The notes under the pieces are model-generated. The model had not been told where the DNA came from. It was given only the letters and a program-made list of their open reading frames with translations, and did no database searches. Positions 15,358-23,167 of a stretch of 59,953 nucleotides of DNA are shown here, piece by piece (positions within the stretch are counted from its first letter, which is position 1; each line of letters starts with the position of its first letter). This stretch comes from Candidatus Colenecus caballi. Its GTDB lineage: Bacteria > Bacteroidota > Bacteroidia > Bacteroidales > Bacteroidaceae. The DNA lies in contig JAGHSY010000054.1 of the NCBI GenBank assembly GCA_018065615.1, forward strand, positions 1 through 59,953. The letters run 5' to 3'. A program made the translations under genes and the position numbers.

Positions 15358-18078
15358 TTACTGCCTTTCCTGTTCAATGTAAACCTTAAGTGAAACATGT
15401 GTACCGTTCAGAGTGCCCTGAAGCAGTGCGCCGCCCTGGATGGCATCCGGCACGTCTTCAATGGTCCTTACCTTGCTGTAGTCAAGCGTTCCGGCAAACT
15501 GCTCTTTGGTCAGGGGCGGGAAGAGCATTACAATGGTGGATTCCATGTGGTCGCCGCCGCGGTCAAAGTCCTGGTCAAGCGGGTAGCCTTCCGATCCCTG
15601 TATCTTTACGGTGCTGCCGTCTGCAAGTGTCAGTGTGAAGTCGCTGTTCACGTGACCGGGGAATCCGAATGTGGCGCGGATAAGGGCTTCGAAATAGACC
15701 TTGGTGACACTCGGGTAGAACTCTATGCGGCTGGTCGAGACCTGGTTGGGACCTGCTGCACCTTCAATCTGAACCGGAGTGTAGTTGAGTCCGGTGCTGA
15801 CAATTTCAACGTTGTCAAAACGGTTGTCATCATCGGATATCTTAAGGCCCTGGATTATGGCACGGCCGCCTTCAACAAGGTCCATGGTCTTTACGTCAGC
15901 GGGTACGGCCTCAAAATGGTATGTGCTGTACATGGTGCCCATTTCAGGAACCCAGCACAGAGAGCCGTTGGCGTAAGAGTCCGACTCTTTCCACGGATGC
16001 TCGTCAAATTCGGGCAGACATTCGTCCCTGAGCATTTTATAGTGCTTGCCGTCTGCCACAATTTCAAGGGCAAGATCAGCATCGGGACGTGTCCAGACGT
16101 TACGGCCGTAACCGGTGTGGTGATAGGCAATGATGAACTCGTCCTGACAGAAAGCAATCCTGTCTATTCCGGCACTCCATTCGTTCTTGAATGCCTTTGG
16201 CTTTTCAACGGTTCTTATGGCCTTGTCCAGGAACGCGGTCTGCACGTCAGCCTGGAGCATGTCAGCCACCTCAAGAAGGGTGTGGCCGGGGAAACGGGTC
16301 AGCGATTCGGGCCTGGTGGGCAGGACGGTCATTGTGTACATGCCGTTTTTCCCTGCTGCAAAGCTCTGCGTGCCGTTGCGGTCAGCGGGATCGGCTTTCT
16401 TGCCGTTCTTGATTTCGGCAAGTATATTGGCCAGTGACGGGGTGCTGCTCTGCTCAATCCGGCAGACCACGAAGGTGCGCACGCCGCGTGCCAGAGCCAC
16501 CTTCATGACCTTGTGGGCGTCATTCCATGTGAGCTGCCTGTCCGGGAAGAACGCAACGTTCTGAATGTCAAGGATGTTGATCCATTCGGCAATTGACTTG
16601 AGGCTGCCCCTGGTGACCAGCCCGTTGTGGTTCATGGCAAACACGCCGTCCCCCAGCGAATAGATTCTGGCGTACTTGTAGGTGGAGTAATAGGTCTCCC
16701 TTGCCTGTTCCGGGGTCTTGACGACCAGCGGTCTGATGCCAAGCGCGGCCAGGCTGTTTATGAAAGGACGTATTGTGTCCAGTCCCTGATTCTCCATGTC
16801 CTTGAGTCCCATTTCCTGAAGTCCGATGGTGACGCGGTACAGCGGCAGCCCTTCAGGATAGGCCATGAGCCATGCGGGAATCTCACCCAGTGGCAGGGTC
16901 ACGGGTTCTTTGCCCCACATTTCTATGCGGGCTGTATTTGCATCGGACTGCATCCAGATGGTGGCGTTGCCCCACAGGTTTGTTGAGAACTTGCCCTGAC
17001 CGTACTTTGCGTCAAGGACCCGGATTGAGTCACCGAACATGGCGTTGTTGGCCACAATGTCACTGAAGTCAGCTTCCGTGTACATGTCTTTGGCTTTTGG
17101 CGTGTCAGGGGTACAGTCGTACACGGTGACAGCCAGAGACATGATTACGACGGCCGTCACTGCCGGGGCATAGGCTGCTTTGAAGGCCCGTGCAAACCTG
17201 GAGTCTTTTCTGTTCATCATAAATATTCTGTTTGAAAGATTCTTCTTCTTGAAGTGGTTGGCCACGCTGAATCCGTTCATTGAGGCAATGCGGCCAAGAA
17301 GCATGTACTGGTACTCCTTTGCATCGAACCCGTCTGTGAGAACGCTGCTGTCAGCCTGGAATTCATGAATCTCCTGAAGGTCAGTGCGCAGCCAGGCCGC
17401 AACGGGGTTGAACCACTGCATTGACGACAGCAGGTCCACGGCCAGCATGTCCCAGGAGTGTCCCAGACGTATGTGGGCGCTTTCGTGGTCAATTATCACC
17501 TTGGCATTGGGACCGCAGTAGTCCTGCTTTGACATGACCATGGTGCCCATCCAGCTGAACGGGGTCAGGTTAAGGTCAAGCACTGCAATGCGCACTCCGT
17601 CCTCTTCACGGACCACCTGGCCGCGTTTCATCAGCCGTCTTATCTGAACAATGGAAAGCGTTGTGCGCGTAAGGTGGAAGACAAATCCCGCCAGCCAGAT
17701 TCCGCTGAGCAGCAGTACCCAGTTGAACGGTTTCTTAGCCTTAACTGGTGCCGCGGCGGGCATTTCAACGGCCTGGGCGGCATCGGACCTGACTGTTTCC
17801 GCTACCGTCCGGTCCGATGTTATGGCGGCGGTAGCGGTCTGTACGGTCAGGGCTGGGGTTTCTGTCACGGTCACTGTCTGTACCATGTTCTCAGGCATGG
17901 GGCGGTGGACGGTGACTTTGCAGAACGGCAGCACGAATGACAGGCAGAACATGCCCAGCAGCAGTGCGCGGTTCAGCCTGTGGAATGTCTCGCGGTGCAT
18001 GAGCAGCCGCTGCAGAGCGTAGAAGCAGGTCATTATAAGCGCTACCTGCAGTTGGTAAACAAGGAAATTCATAAGCAT
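15358..18078 (-). CDS. BlaR1-type M56 metallopeptidase sensor with very long periplasmic region
   Basis: 906 residues. The N-terminal module has several membrane segments (about 4-22, 36-54, 119-138, and one near 305-325) and a zinc protease site HESAH at 198-202, with the third ligand in EIHEFQAD. After the last membrane segment, some 580 residues lie probably in the periplasm with no penicillin-binding-protein active site recognised. Classical BlaR1 senses beta-lactams and inactivates BlaI; here the ligand is unknown. It starts six bases after blaI. An alternative start is six bases in (MNFLVYQ). Confidence 0.85.
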   Translation of the reverse strand: MLMNFLVYQLQVALIMTCFYALQRLLMHRETFHRLNRALLLGMFCLSFVLPFCKVTVHRPMPENMVQTVTVTETPALTVQTATAAITSDRTVAETVRSDAAQAVEMPAAAPVKAKKPFNWVLLLSGIWLAGFVFHLTRTTLSIVQIRRLMKRGQVVREEDGVRIAVLDLNLTPFSWMGTMVMSKQDYCGPNAKVIIDHESAHIRLGHSWDMLAVDLLSSMQWFNPVAAWLRTDLQEIHEFQADSSVLTDGFDAKEYQYMLLGRIASMNGFSVANHFKKKNLSNRIFMMNRKDSRFARAFKAAYAPAVTAVVIMSLAVTVYDCTPDTPKAKDMYTEADFSDIVANNAMFGDSIRVLDAKYGQGKFSTNLWGNATIWMQSDANTARIEMWGKEPVTLPLGEIPAWLMAYPEGLPLYRVTIGLQEMGLKDMENQGLDTIRPFINSLAALGIRPLVVKTPEQARETYYSTYKYARIYSLGDGVFAMNHNGLVTRGSLKSIAEWINILDIQNVAFFPDRQLTWNDAHKVMKVALARGVRTFVVCRIEQSSTPSLANILAEIKNGKKADPADRNGTQSFAAGKNGMYTMTVLPTRPESLTRFPGHTLLEVADMLQADVQTAFLDKAIRTVEKPKAFKNEWSAGIDRIAFCQDEFIIAYHHTGYGRNVWTRPDADLALEIVADGKHYKMLRDECLPEFDEHPWKESDSYANGSLCWVPEMGTMYSTYHFEAVPADVKTMDLVEGGRAIIQGLKISDDDNRFDNVEIVSTGLNYTPVQIEGAAGPNQVSTSRIEFYPSVTKVYFEALIRATFGFPGHVNSDFTLTLADGSTVKIQGSEGYPLDQDFDRGGDHMESTIVMLFPPLTKEQFAGTLDYSKVRTIEDVPDAIQGGALLQGTLNGTHVSLKVYIEQERQ

Positions 18079-18084
18079 GGACGT

Positions 18085-18450
18085 TTACTGTTCTTTTCCG
18101 TTCTCAATCTGTTCGATCAGGCCCTTAAGTTCTTCAAGTGAGATCTTTTCGTCACGGACAAGGGCGCTGACGGCACTCAGGTACGAATTGGCAAAGCACT
18201 TGCCAATAAGGCTGTCCAGACTCTTTTCGCTGTATTCCTGACGGCTGAATGCGGGGTAGTACTGGAACGAACCGCTTATCTGGTTGTGCTTTACGTAGCC
18301 GTTGGATTCAAGTGTGCGCACCTGTGTTGACAGGGTGTTGAAATGCGGACGCGGCTGCGGATACAGTTCCTGCAGCTGCTTGATGTACATTGGACCGTTG
18401 TCCCAGAACTTGTCCATGATGATCTCTTCCTTCTTTGTAAGCCTTTTCAT
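18085..18450 (-). CDS. BlaI/MecI/CopY-family transcriptional repressor
   Basis: 121-residue winged-helix repressor: MKRLTKKEEIIMDKFWDNGP, followed by MYIKQLQELYPQPRPHFNTL and STQVRTLESNGYVKH, typical of the family DNA-binding domain. The C-terminal helices should dimerise. It is likely inactivated by the adjacent M56 protease and represses its own promoter through the inverted repeats at 18494-18528. Confidence 0.92.
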   Translation of the reverse strand: MKRLTKKEEIIMDKFWDNGPMYIKQLQELYPQPRPHFNTLSTQVRTLESNGYVKHNQISGSFQYYPAFSRQEYSEKSLDSLIGKCFANSYLSAVSALVRDEKISLEELKGLIEQIENGKEQ

Positions 18451-18484
18451 ATTCTGTTCAATTGATTTTTCTACTTCTGATGGG

Positions 18485-18528
18485 CAAATATATAACTATT
18501 TTTTATAGTTGCCATGATTTGCAACTAT
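18485..18528 (-). promoter_or_regulatory. blaI promoter with triple half-site operator
   Basis: Minus-strand -7 box TATATTTG (18492-18485). Directly upstream are three half-sites: AACTAT (18494-18499), ATAGTT (18505-18510) and AACTAT (18523-18528). The first two form a palindrome around five T residues. The last two, extended by GC on their facing sides (ATAGTTGC/GCAACTAT), form a second palindrome around eight bases. Placement over the spacer and -33 region is typical of a repressor operator. Confidence 0.65.
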
Positions 18529-18563
18529 TTTTTTTCGTTATTTTTTCCGATGTCCATGGTTTC

Positions 18564-18684
18564 GCCATTTTCCGGTACCACGAAGTGGCGTCAGGCGGCT
18601 TGTGGTGGTACCAACCCTGCCAAATTTCGGGGGTTGGTACCAAAGGAAGGCCTGTGGGGGCATTTCGTGGTACCAAAGAATGGC
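18564..18684. repeat. 121-bp quasi-palindromic GGTACC element, copy 1
   Basis: Starts GCCATTTTCCGGTACC and ends GGTACCAAAGAATGGC, i.e. imperfect terminal inverted repeats of about 21 bp. Four GGTACC boxes sit at element positions 11-16, 44-49, 73-78 and 106-111, exactly symmetric about position 61. The central arms GGTACCAACCC/GGGTTGGTACC are perfect over 11 bp. Copy 2 at 35704-35824 has the same length and aligns without gaps. The element lies in the blaI-GH2 gap; nothing else is seen in that gap beyond the promoter and operator. Confidence 0.85.
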
Positions 18685-18750
18685 GGGATGCAGCGATTTT
18701 GCAATGCCCGTGGCAATGCAGTGTCAGATGAATGCGCTACATTCGCGGAT

Positions 18751-21700
18751 ATGAAGAGAAAGATTGCATTCATACTGGCTGTCCTGGCGGCAGCGGCACT
18801 GTCCGCCGGAAATGTCAATGGGTTTGAGAAAGACTGGAAGTTCATTCTCAAGGATGTGACTCTTGATGAGACGGAGCACACGGAAGGGTGGCGCACGGTG
18901 GACCTGCCGCACGACTGGAGCATTGAAGGGGAATTCAGCAAGGACAACCCGACCGGACAGGGCGGCTGGCTGCCGGCAGGCATCGGCTGGTATGTGAAGG
19001 AGTTCGTTTGTCCATCGGACTGCCGCGTGTTCTTCCAGTCCGATGGCATCATGTCACACAGCACGGTCTATGTGAACGGGCATGAGGTGGGCTCACGCGC
19101 CAACGGCTACGCATCGTTCTGCTATGACATATCGGACTATATAAACAAGGAGGGAGAGAACCGCGTGGCGGTAAGGGTGGACAACAGCGTCCAGCCGGCA
19201 TCACGCTGGTACACTGGCTGCGGCATGAACCGCAGGGTGCGGCTTGTCTGCAAGAATGCCCTCCACATACCGTACCAGGGCGTTTTTGTCCATTACAGTG
19301 ACGGTCAGGTCCATGTTGAGGCCGATGTCTGTAACAGTTCGTCCCAGGTGCAGAAGTTCACAGTGGAGCTTGCGGACCGGAATGTGAAGAGCGGCAGAAT
19401 AACCCTGGCGCCGGGAGAACGCACTACGGTACGGCTCAGTTTCAGCGCTTTAGGGCTGGAATGGTGGACACCCCGGCACCCCATAAGACAGACAGTTACG
19501 GTCAGGATAAGACAGGGTAGGGCAGTGACGGATGAAGTCAGCACTAGGTACGGAATACGTACCATACGTTTTGACAACGAAACGGGATTCTCTCTGAACG
19601 GCCAGAACATGAAGCTGTACGGCGTATGCCTGCATTCCGATGCCGGCGCGTACGGCACGGTCACTGATGACCATCTGTGGACGGAGCGTCTGCTTGCGTT
19701 GCGCAAGTTGGGTGTGAACGCAATCCGATGGGCCCACAACATACCTGACCCGCAGCTGCTGGATATATGCGACCGTCTGGGCTTCCTGGTCATGGTGGAA
19801 TCTTTCGATACATGGGAAGCCGCCAAACCGCATGCCGAAAAGGGCTACAACCTGGATTTCAGGGACAACTGGCGCATTGACACCGAGGATATGGTCAGGA
19901 GCGCGCGCAACCATCCGTCAGTCATCATTTACAGCGTGGGCAATGAGATACGTGACAATCTTAACAACGATGACGGCTTTGAAAAATACCGCATGCAGCA
20001 GGACCTGATTCATGAACTGGACCCCACGCGTCCCGTGACAATGGCCCTGTTCCGTCCCAACTCATCGGGAGTATACAGGAACGGCTTTGCCGAAATGATG
20101 GACGTGGTGGGGCAGAACTACCGTGTGGACGAGCTCAAGGCCTATCATGAGGCGCATCCCGAAAAGGCCATAATAGGGACCGAGAACACACATGACATCC
20201 AGTCGTGGCTGATGTTGCGTGATGACCCTTCGCTTTGCGGACAGTTCCTTTGGACAGGCATTGAATATATGGGTGAGGCCCAGTGGCCGCAGGTGTCGTG
20301 GAACACCGCCCTGCTGGACATAACCGGCGCAGTCAAGCCGCTGGGCCTGCAGCGCCAGAGCTGGTGGACCACTGACCCCATGGTCGCATTCGCACGCCAT
20401 GAAGGCAGCGAACTTGTCCTGGACTGGACCCCATCGGACTCTGCATCGGTCCAGCAGATTGAGGTCTATTCCAACTGCAATGAGGTGGAACTGCTGCTGA
20501 ACGGCCGTTCCCTGGGGCGCAAGGCCATGAAGTCCGATGCGCGTCCTGCCATGTACAGCGTGCCGTTCGAACCCGGCGAACTGGTTGCCAAAGGCTACAA
20601 CAACAGCGTGGAATGCGCCGTTTTCAGACAGGTGACCGCCGGCAAGCCGTACGCGCTGAAACTGGATGCCAGCAAGGGCTTTTACCGTAAAGCCACGGCC
20701 ATGGTTGTTGACCGTGACGGAAACGTCTGCCCGCAAGGGTCATACCCGGTCACATTCAGGTTCATATCGGGCCAGGCATGCATTACGGGCACGGACAATG
20801 CCGACCCAATGGACCACGCCGCCCACAAGTCATCCATGCATCCGTCATGGCGCGGAAAGTGCGTGGCCTATCTTGACAGTGTAGTTTACCGTAATGTGCT
20901 TACCGTTTCCGCTCCGGGTCTGAAGCCTGACACTCTGGTGCTTGAGCCGCGCATGTATGACGGCTTTGAGGAAACGCGTGAAAGCAGGAACCTCAGGACA
21001 CAGTGCATAAACCGTGACGGTCTGGCCATGCAGTTCTCATACCAGGTGTTCGGCGAAAAGCCGCTTGACGGGCGCAGCCTGTACATTTCCATGCATGGCG
21101 GCGGAAACACGGCGCACAGCGTAAACGACAGCCAGTGGGAGAACCAGAAAGGGCTGTACCGTCCTGCCGAGGGCGTGTATGTATGTCCGCGCGCTCCCTG
21201 GGACGACTGGGACATGTGGTTCAAGGCACCCATGGACGGTCTGCTTGAGGAACTCATAGAAACTATGGTGGCCACAATGGAGGTCAGTCCGGACAAGGTC
21301 TATCTGATGGGCTATTCGGCCGGCGGTGACGGCGTGTGGCGTCTGGCAGCGCGTATGGCCGACCACTTTGCCGCTGCAGCCATGATGGCGGGACACCCCG
21401 GTGACGTGCATCTGGAGAACGTGCGCAACATGCCGTTCACCATCTGGGTGGGTGCCGATGATGCCGCGTACAACCGCAATGTGGAGGTGGCGAAGCGTGG
21501 GCTTGAGCTGGACTCGCTCCAGAAATGGGACCCTGACGGATATGTCCATGAGACGCATGTGGTGGCCGGCAAACCGCATTGGATGGATTTGGAGGATGCC
21601 GCCTCAGTACCATGGATGGCGCAGTTTGTCCGCAATCCTGATCCGGACAGGATAGTCTGGCGGCAGGAGGAGGTCTGCCGTCCGTCATTCTACTGGCTCA

Positions 21701-21948
21701 GTGTGCCTCAAGACGAGATGCAGCGCGGCATGACGGTCATTGTCAGCCGGAAAGGGAATACCTATAATATTGAACGCTGTGACTATTCATGGCTCAGGAT
21801 ATCATTCAAGATGGATTCCGATGACCGGAAGAACTGGCCAGCCTTCAAGTTCAATGGCAGGAAAATATCCGATAGGAAAACGGACTTCGGGTTAATTCAT
21901 GACGATTCCCCTTTCAATGCTTTTGTGACAATCAGCCTTGCAGACTGA
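18751..21948 (+). CDS. GH2 glycoside hydrolase fused to a C-terminal alpha/beta-hydrolase esterase
   Basis: 1065 residues from the ATG at 18751. An upstream in-frame extension to 18514 is rejected because it reads through the palindromic repeat and lacks a signal peptide. A signal peptide (residues 1-20) precedes a GH2 sugar-binding/Ig/TIM-barrel architecture. Acid/base Glu399 is in YSVGNEI and nucleophile Glu478 in IGTENTH, followed by the FLWTGIEYMGE block and a DUF4982-like domain. From about residue 760 comes an esterase domain with oxyanion segment SMHGGGN and nucleophile Ser856 in MGYSAGGDGVW. A dual beta-glycosidase/acyl-esterase on hemicellulose is inferred. Confidence 0.87.
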   Translation: MKRKIAFILAVLAAAALSAGNVNGFEKDWKFILKDVTLDETEHTEGWRTVDLPHDWSIEGEFSKDNPTGQGGWLPAGIGWYVKEFVCPSDCRVFFQSDGIMSHSTVYVNGHEVGSRANGYASFCYDISDYINKEGENRVAVRVDNSVQPASRWYTGCGMNRRVRLVCKNALHIPYQGVFVHYSDGQVHVEADVCNSSSQVQKFTVELADRNVKSGRITLAPGERTTVRLSFSALGLEWWTPRHPIRQTVTVRIRQGRAVTDEVSTRYGIRTIRFDNETGFSLNGQNMKLYGVCLHSDAGAYGTVTDDHLWTERLLALRKLGVNAIRWAHNIPDPQLLDICDRLGFLVMVESFDTWEAAKPHAEKGYNLDFRDNWRIDTEDMVRSARNHPSVIIYSVGNEIRDNLNNDDGFEKYRMQQDLIHELDPTRPVTMALFRPNSSGVYRNGFAEMMDVVGQNYRVDELKAYHEAHPEKAIIGTENTHDIQSWLMLRDDPSLCGQFLWTGIEYMGEAQWPQVSWNTALLDITGAVKPLGLQRQSWWTTDPMVAFARHEGSELVLDWTPSDSASVQQIEVYSNCNEVELLLNGRSLGRKAMKSDARPAMYSVPFEPGELVAKGYNNSVECAVFRQVTAGKPYALKLDASKGFYRKATAMVVDRDGNVCPQGSYPVTFRFISGQACITGTDNADPMDHAAHKSSMHPSWRGKCVAYLDSVVYRNVLTVSAPGLKPDTLVLEPRMYDGFEETRESRNLRTQCINRDGLAMQFSYQVFGEKPLDGRSLYISMHGGGNTAHSVNDSQWENQKGLYRPAEGVYVCPRAPWDDWDMWFKAPMDGLLEELIETMVATMEVSPDKVYLMGYSAGGDGVWRLAARMADHFAAAAMMAGHPGDVHLENVRNMPFTIWVGADDAAYNRNVEVAKRGLELDSLQKWDPDGYVHETHVVAGKPHWMDLEDAASVPWMAQFVRNPDPDRIVWRQEEVCRPSFYWLSVPQDEMQRGMTVIVSRKGNTYNIERCDYSWLRISFKMDSDDRKNWPAFKFNGRKISDRKTDFGLIHDDSPFNAFVTISLAD

Positions 21949-21985
21949 GAATCTGTTTTATCTGAAACCTGTCACTGATTTGTTG

Positions 21986-21993
21986 TATCTTTG
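21986..21993 (+). promoter_or_regulatory. -7 element before the HEAT-like gene
   Basis: TATCTTTG matches TAnnTTTG and overlaps a spurious TTG start at 21991. Transcription would begin within a few bases of the ATGATG at 22000-22005. Confidence 0.6.
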
Positions 21994-21999
21994 CACGCA

Positions 22000-22512
22000 A
22001 TGATGGAAAATCCGGATAATCTGAAAGGTTCGTTCAGTGAAGAGCAGGCTCTTGAACTGTATCACGAAATGCACCGCCAGGGCAATTTCAAGGACTTCGT
22101 TACAAAATACATGTACAACGAAGACTACAGGATTGTGCGTAACGTGTTCTGGGCTGTGACAAAGTCAACGGAGGCCGAAGTGCTTGAACTGCAGCCAATC
22201 ATGGAACAGCTGGTTGAACTGGCAATGGGGACGGACAATCCTTCAGTGCGCAGACTTGTGCTGCATGCTGTCGAACGCCTGAAAATGAAGGAAGAAGACA
22301 TGAGAGTGGATTTCCTTGATTTCTGTCTGGACCACATGGCTGACGTTGAAGAGTATCCGGGCATACAGACGTTGTGCATGAAACTGGCACATAGGATGTG
22401 TTCATTCTATCCGGAGTTGGAACGTGAATTCACCGTCACTCTTGAAAACATGCAGATTGAGTACTACAAGCCTGCTGTGAAAGCGTTACGGTCAAAACTG
22501 TTGAAAAAGTAA
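22000..22512 (+). CDS. Conserved alpha-helical (HEAT/ARM-like) protein
   Basis: 170 residues (169 if the second ATG at 22003 is used). It is almost wholly helical and acidic, with repeated amphipathic helices (VRNVFWAVTKSTEAEVLELQ, NPSVRRLVLHAVERLKMKE) as in HEAT-like solenoids. There is no signal peptide or catalytic motif. The start was chosen because the upstream TTG lies inside the -7 box; the 5' leader would then be almost absent. Function unknown. Confidence 0.75.
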   Translation: MMENPDNLKGSFSEEQALELYHEMHRQGNFKDFVTKYMYNEDYRIVRNVFWAVTKSTEAEVLELQPIMEQLVELAMGTDNPSVRRLVLHAVERLKMKEEDMRVDFLDFCLDHMADVEEYPGIQTLCMKLAHRMCSFYPELEREFTVTLENMQIEYYKPAVKALRSKLLKK

Positions 22513-22528
22513 AAAAATGGACCATTTG

Positions 22529-22795
22529 CCAAAGAATGATGCTGCAATGCTGGCTCAATGGAAATTCCGTGGGGACATTCATAGATTGAAGCGGGGCAGA
22601 CAGGTGAAAATCATGGAACAGGACAAGTGGATTGCAATTCAGCTGTTTTCCGCCAAACTGTGACACACGCACTGCGGTCAGAAGGCTTCTGGCTGCGTGC
22701 TATGAGTCTGACAGCCCTGTATAAGGCATACCAGACTCAGACAGTGCCTTTCTGCGCCTTCCGGGCCATTTCATTGAGTCGCTGTTTGGCGGAAT
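22529..22795. repeat. Mosaic intergenic repeat family, copy B part 1
   Basis: Homologous to 11969-12230 over its length, with the same embedded inverted repeat (22703-22711 / 22731-22739). The minus strand carries an open frame ending AKQRLNEM-ARKAQKGTV-stop at 22737, matching the frame end in copy A. An 89-residue open frame (22737-23006, minus) spans parts 1 and 2 and is probably a degenerate gene rather than a functional one. Confidence 0.7.
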
Positions 22796-22982
22796 CGGAA
22801 ACCCGGCGGAAGACATCCGCATGACCGGTCCGATGTTCCGGCGCATTGTTTCCGGACGGCTTACCATTTCCATTTTCGCCAAACCGGTACACATAGATAG
22901 CCGTCATGTACCTTCCAAAGGGTGTTGTAGGCGTGGTGACTTTGCCAGATCCGCTTTCGTCGGCGCAGTTTCCGCCATTTTC

Positions 22983-23072
22983 GGCGCCGAGATTCCAACC
23001 GCTCAAACATGATGTGCCTCCTGGAGCCTGTGGATGCGGTGCCGTTCACCGGACCAGACTGTTCAATGCACT
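22983..23072. repeat. Mosaic intergenic repeat family, copy B part 2
   Basis: About 90 bp similar (roughly four in five bases by eye) to 59703-59792, including GCGCCGAGATTCCA, TGATGTGCC, CTGGAGC and TTCAATGCACTT / TTCGATGCACTT. The same region is not present in copy A, so the family is mosaic. The stretch between the two parts (22796-22982) shows no independent gene. Confidence 0.65.
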
Positions 23073-23099
23073 TATTCGCGGCAAGTTTTATGGTAATAC

Positions 23100-23117
23100 A
23101 TTCCAAAATATTGGAAT
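23100..23117. promoter_or_regulatory. Palindrome upstream of the GH43 gene (candidate operator)
   Basis: ATTCCAA-AATA-TTGGAAT is a perfect 7+7 palindrome 50 bases before the GH43 ATG, followed by a smaller GAATAATTC palindrome. A degenerate -7 (TAACTTTA, 23143-23150) lies between it and the gene, so it is placed where a regulator would act. Confidence 0.4.
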
Positions 23118-23167
23118 CTGGAATAATTCTTCAGATTTTCCTTAACTTTACTGCAAACTGACTGAAT

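Noticed and set aside
15397-16437. 346-codon open frame on the plus strand opposite the BlaR1-like gene
   Set aside because: It is antisense to a gene with clear domain content, has no promoter or signal, and reads as low-complexity shadow translation caused by G+C-rich codon positions. The same applies to long antisense frames at 425-1183, 19305-19914, 20062-20736, 23216-23974 and 27635-28324.
18514-18750. 79-residue N-terminal extension of the GH2-esterase protein
   Set aside because: The extension reads through the palindromic GGTACC element, and a normal signal peptide begins at the ATG at 18751.
22737-23006. 89-codon minus-strand frame as a real small gene
   Set aside because: It spans two modules of the mosaic repeat, and only its end is conserved in copy A. 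It is kept as a repeat-family note until more copies can be compared.
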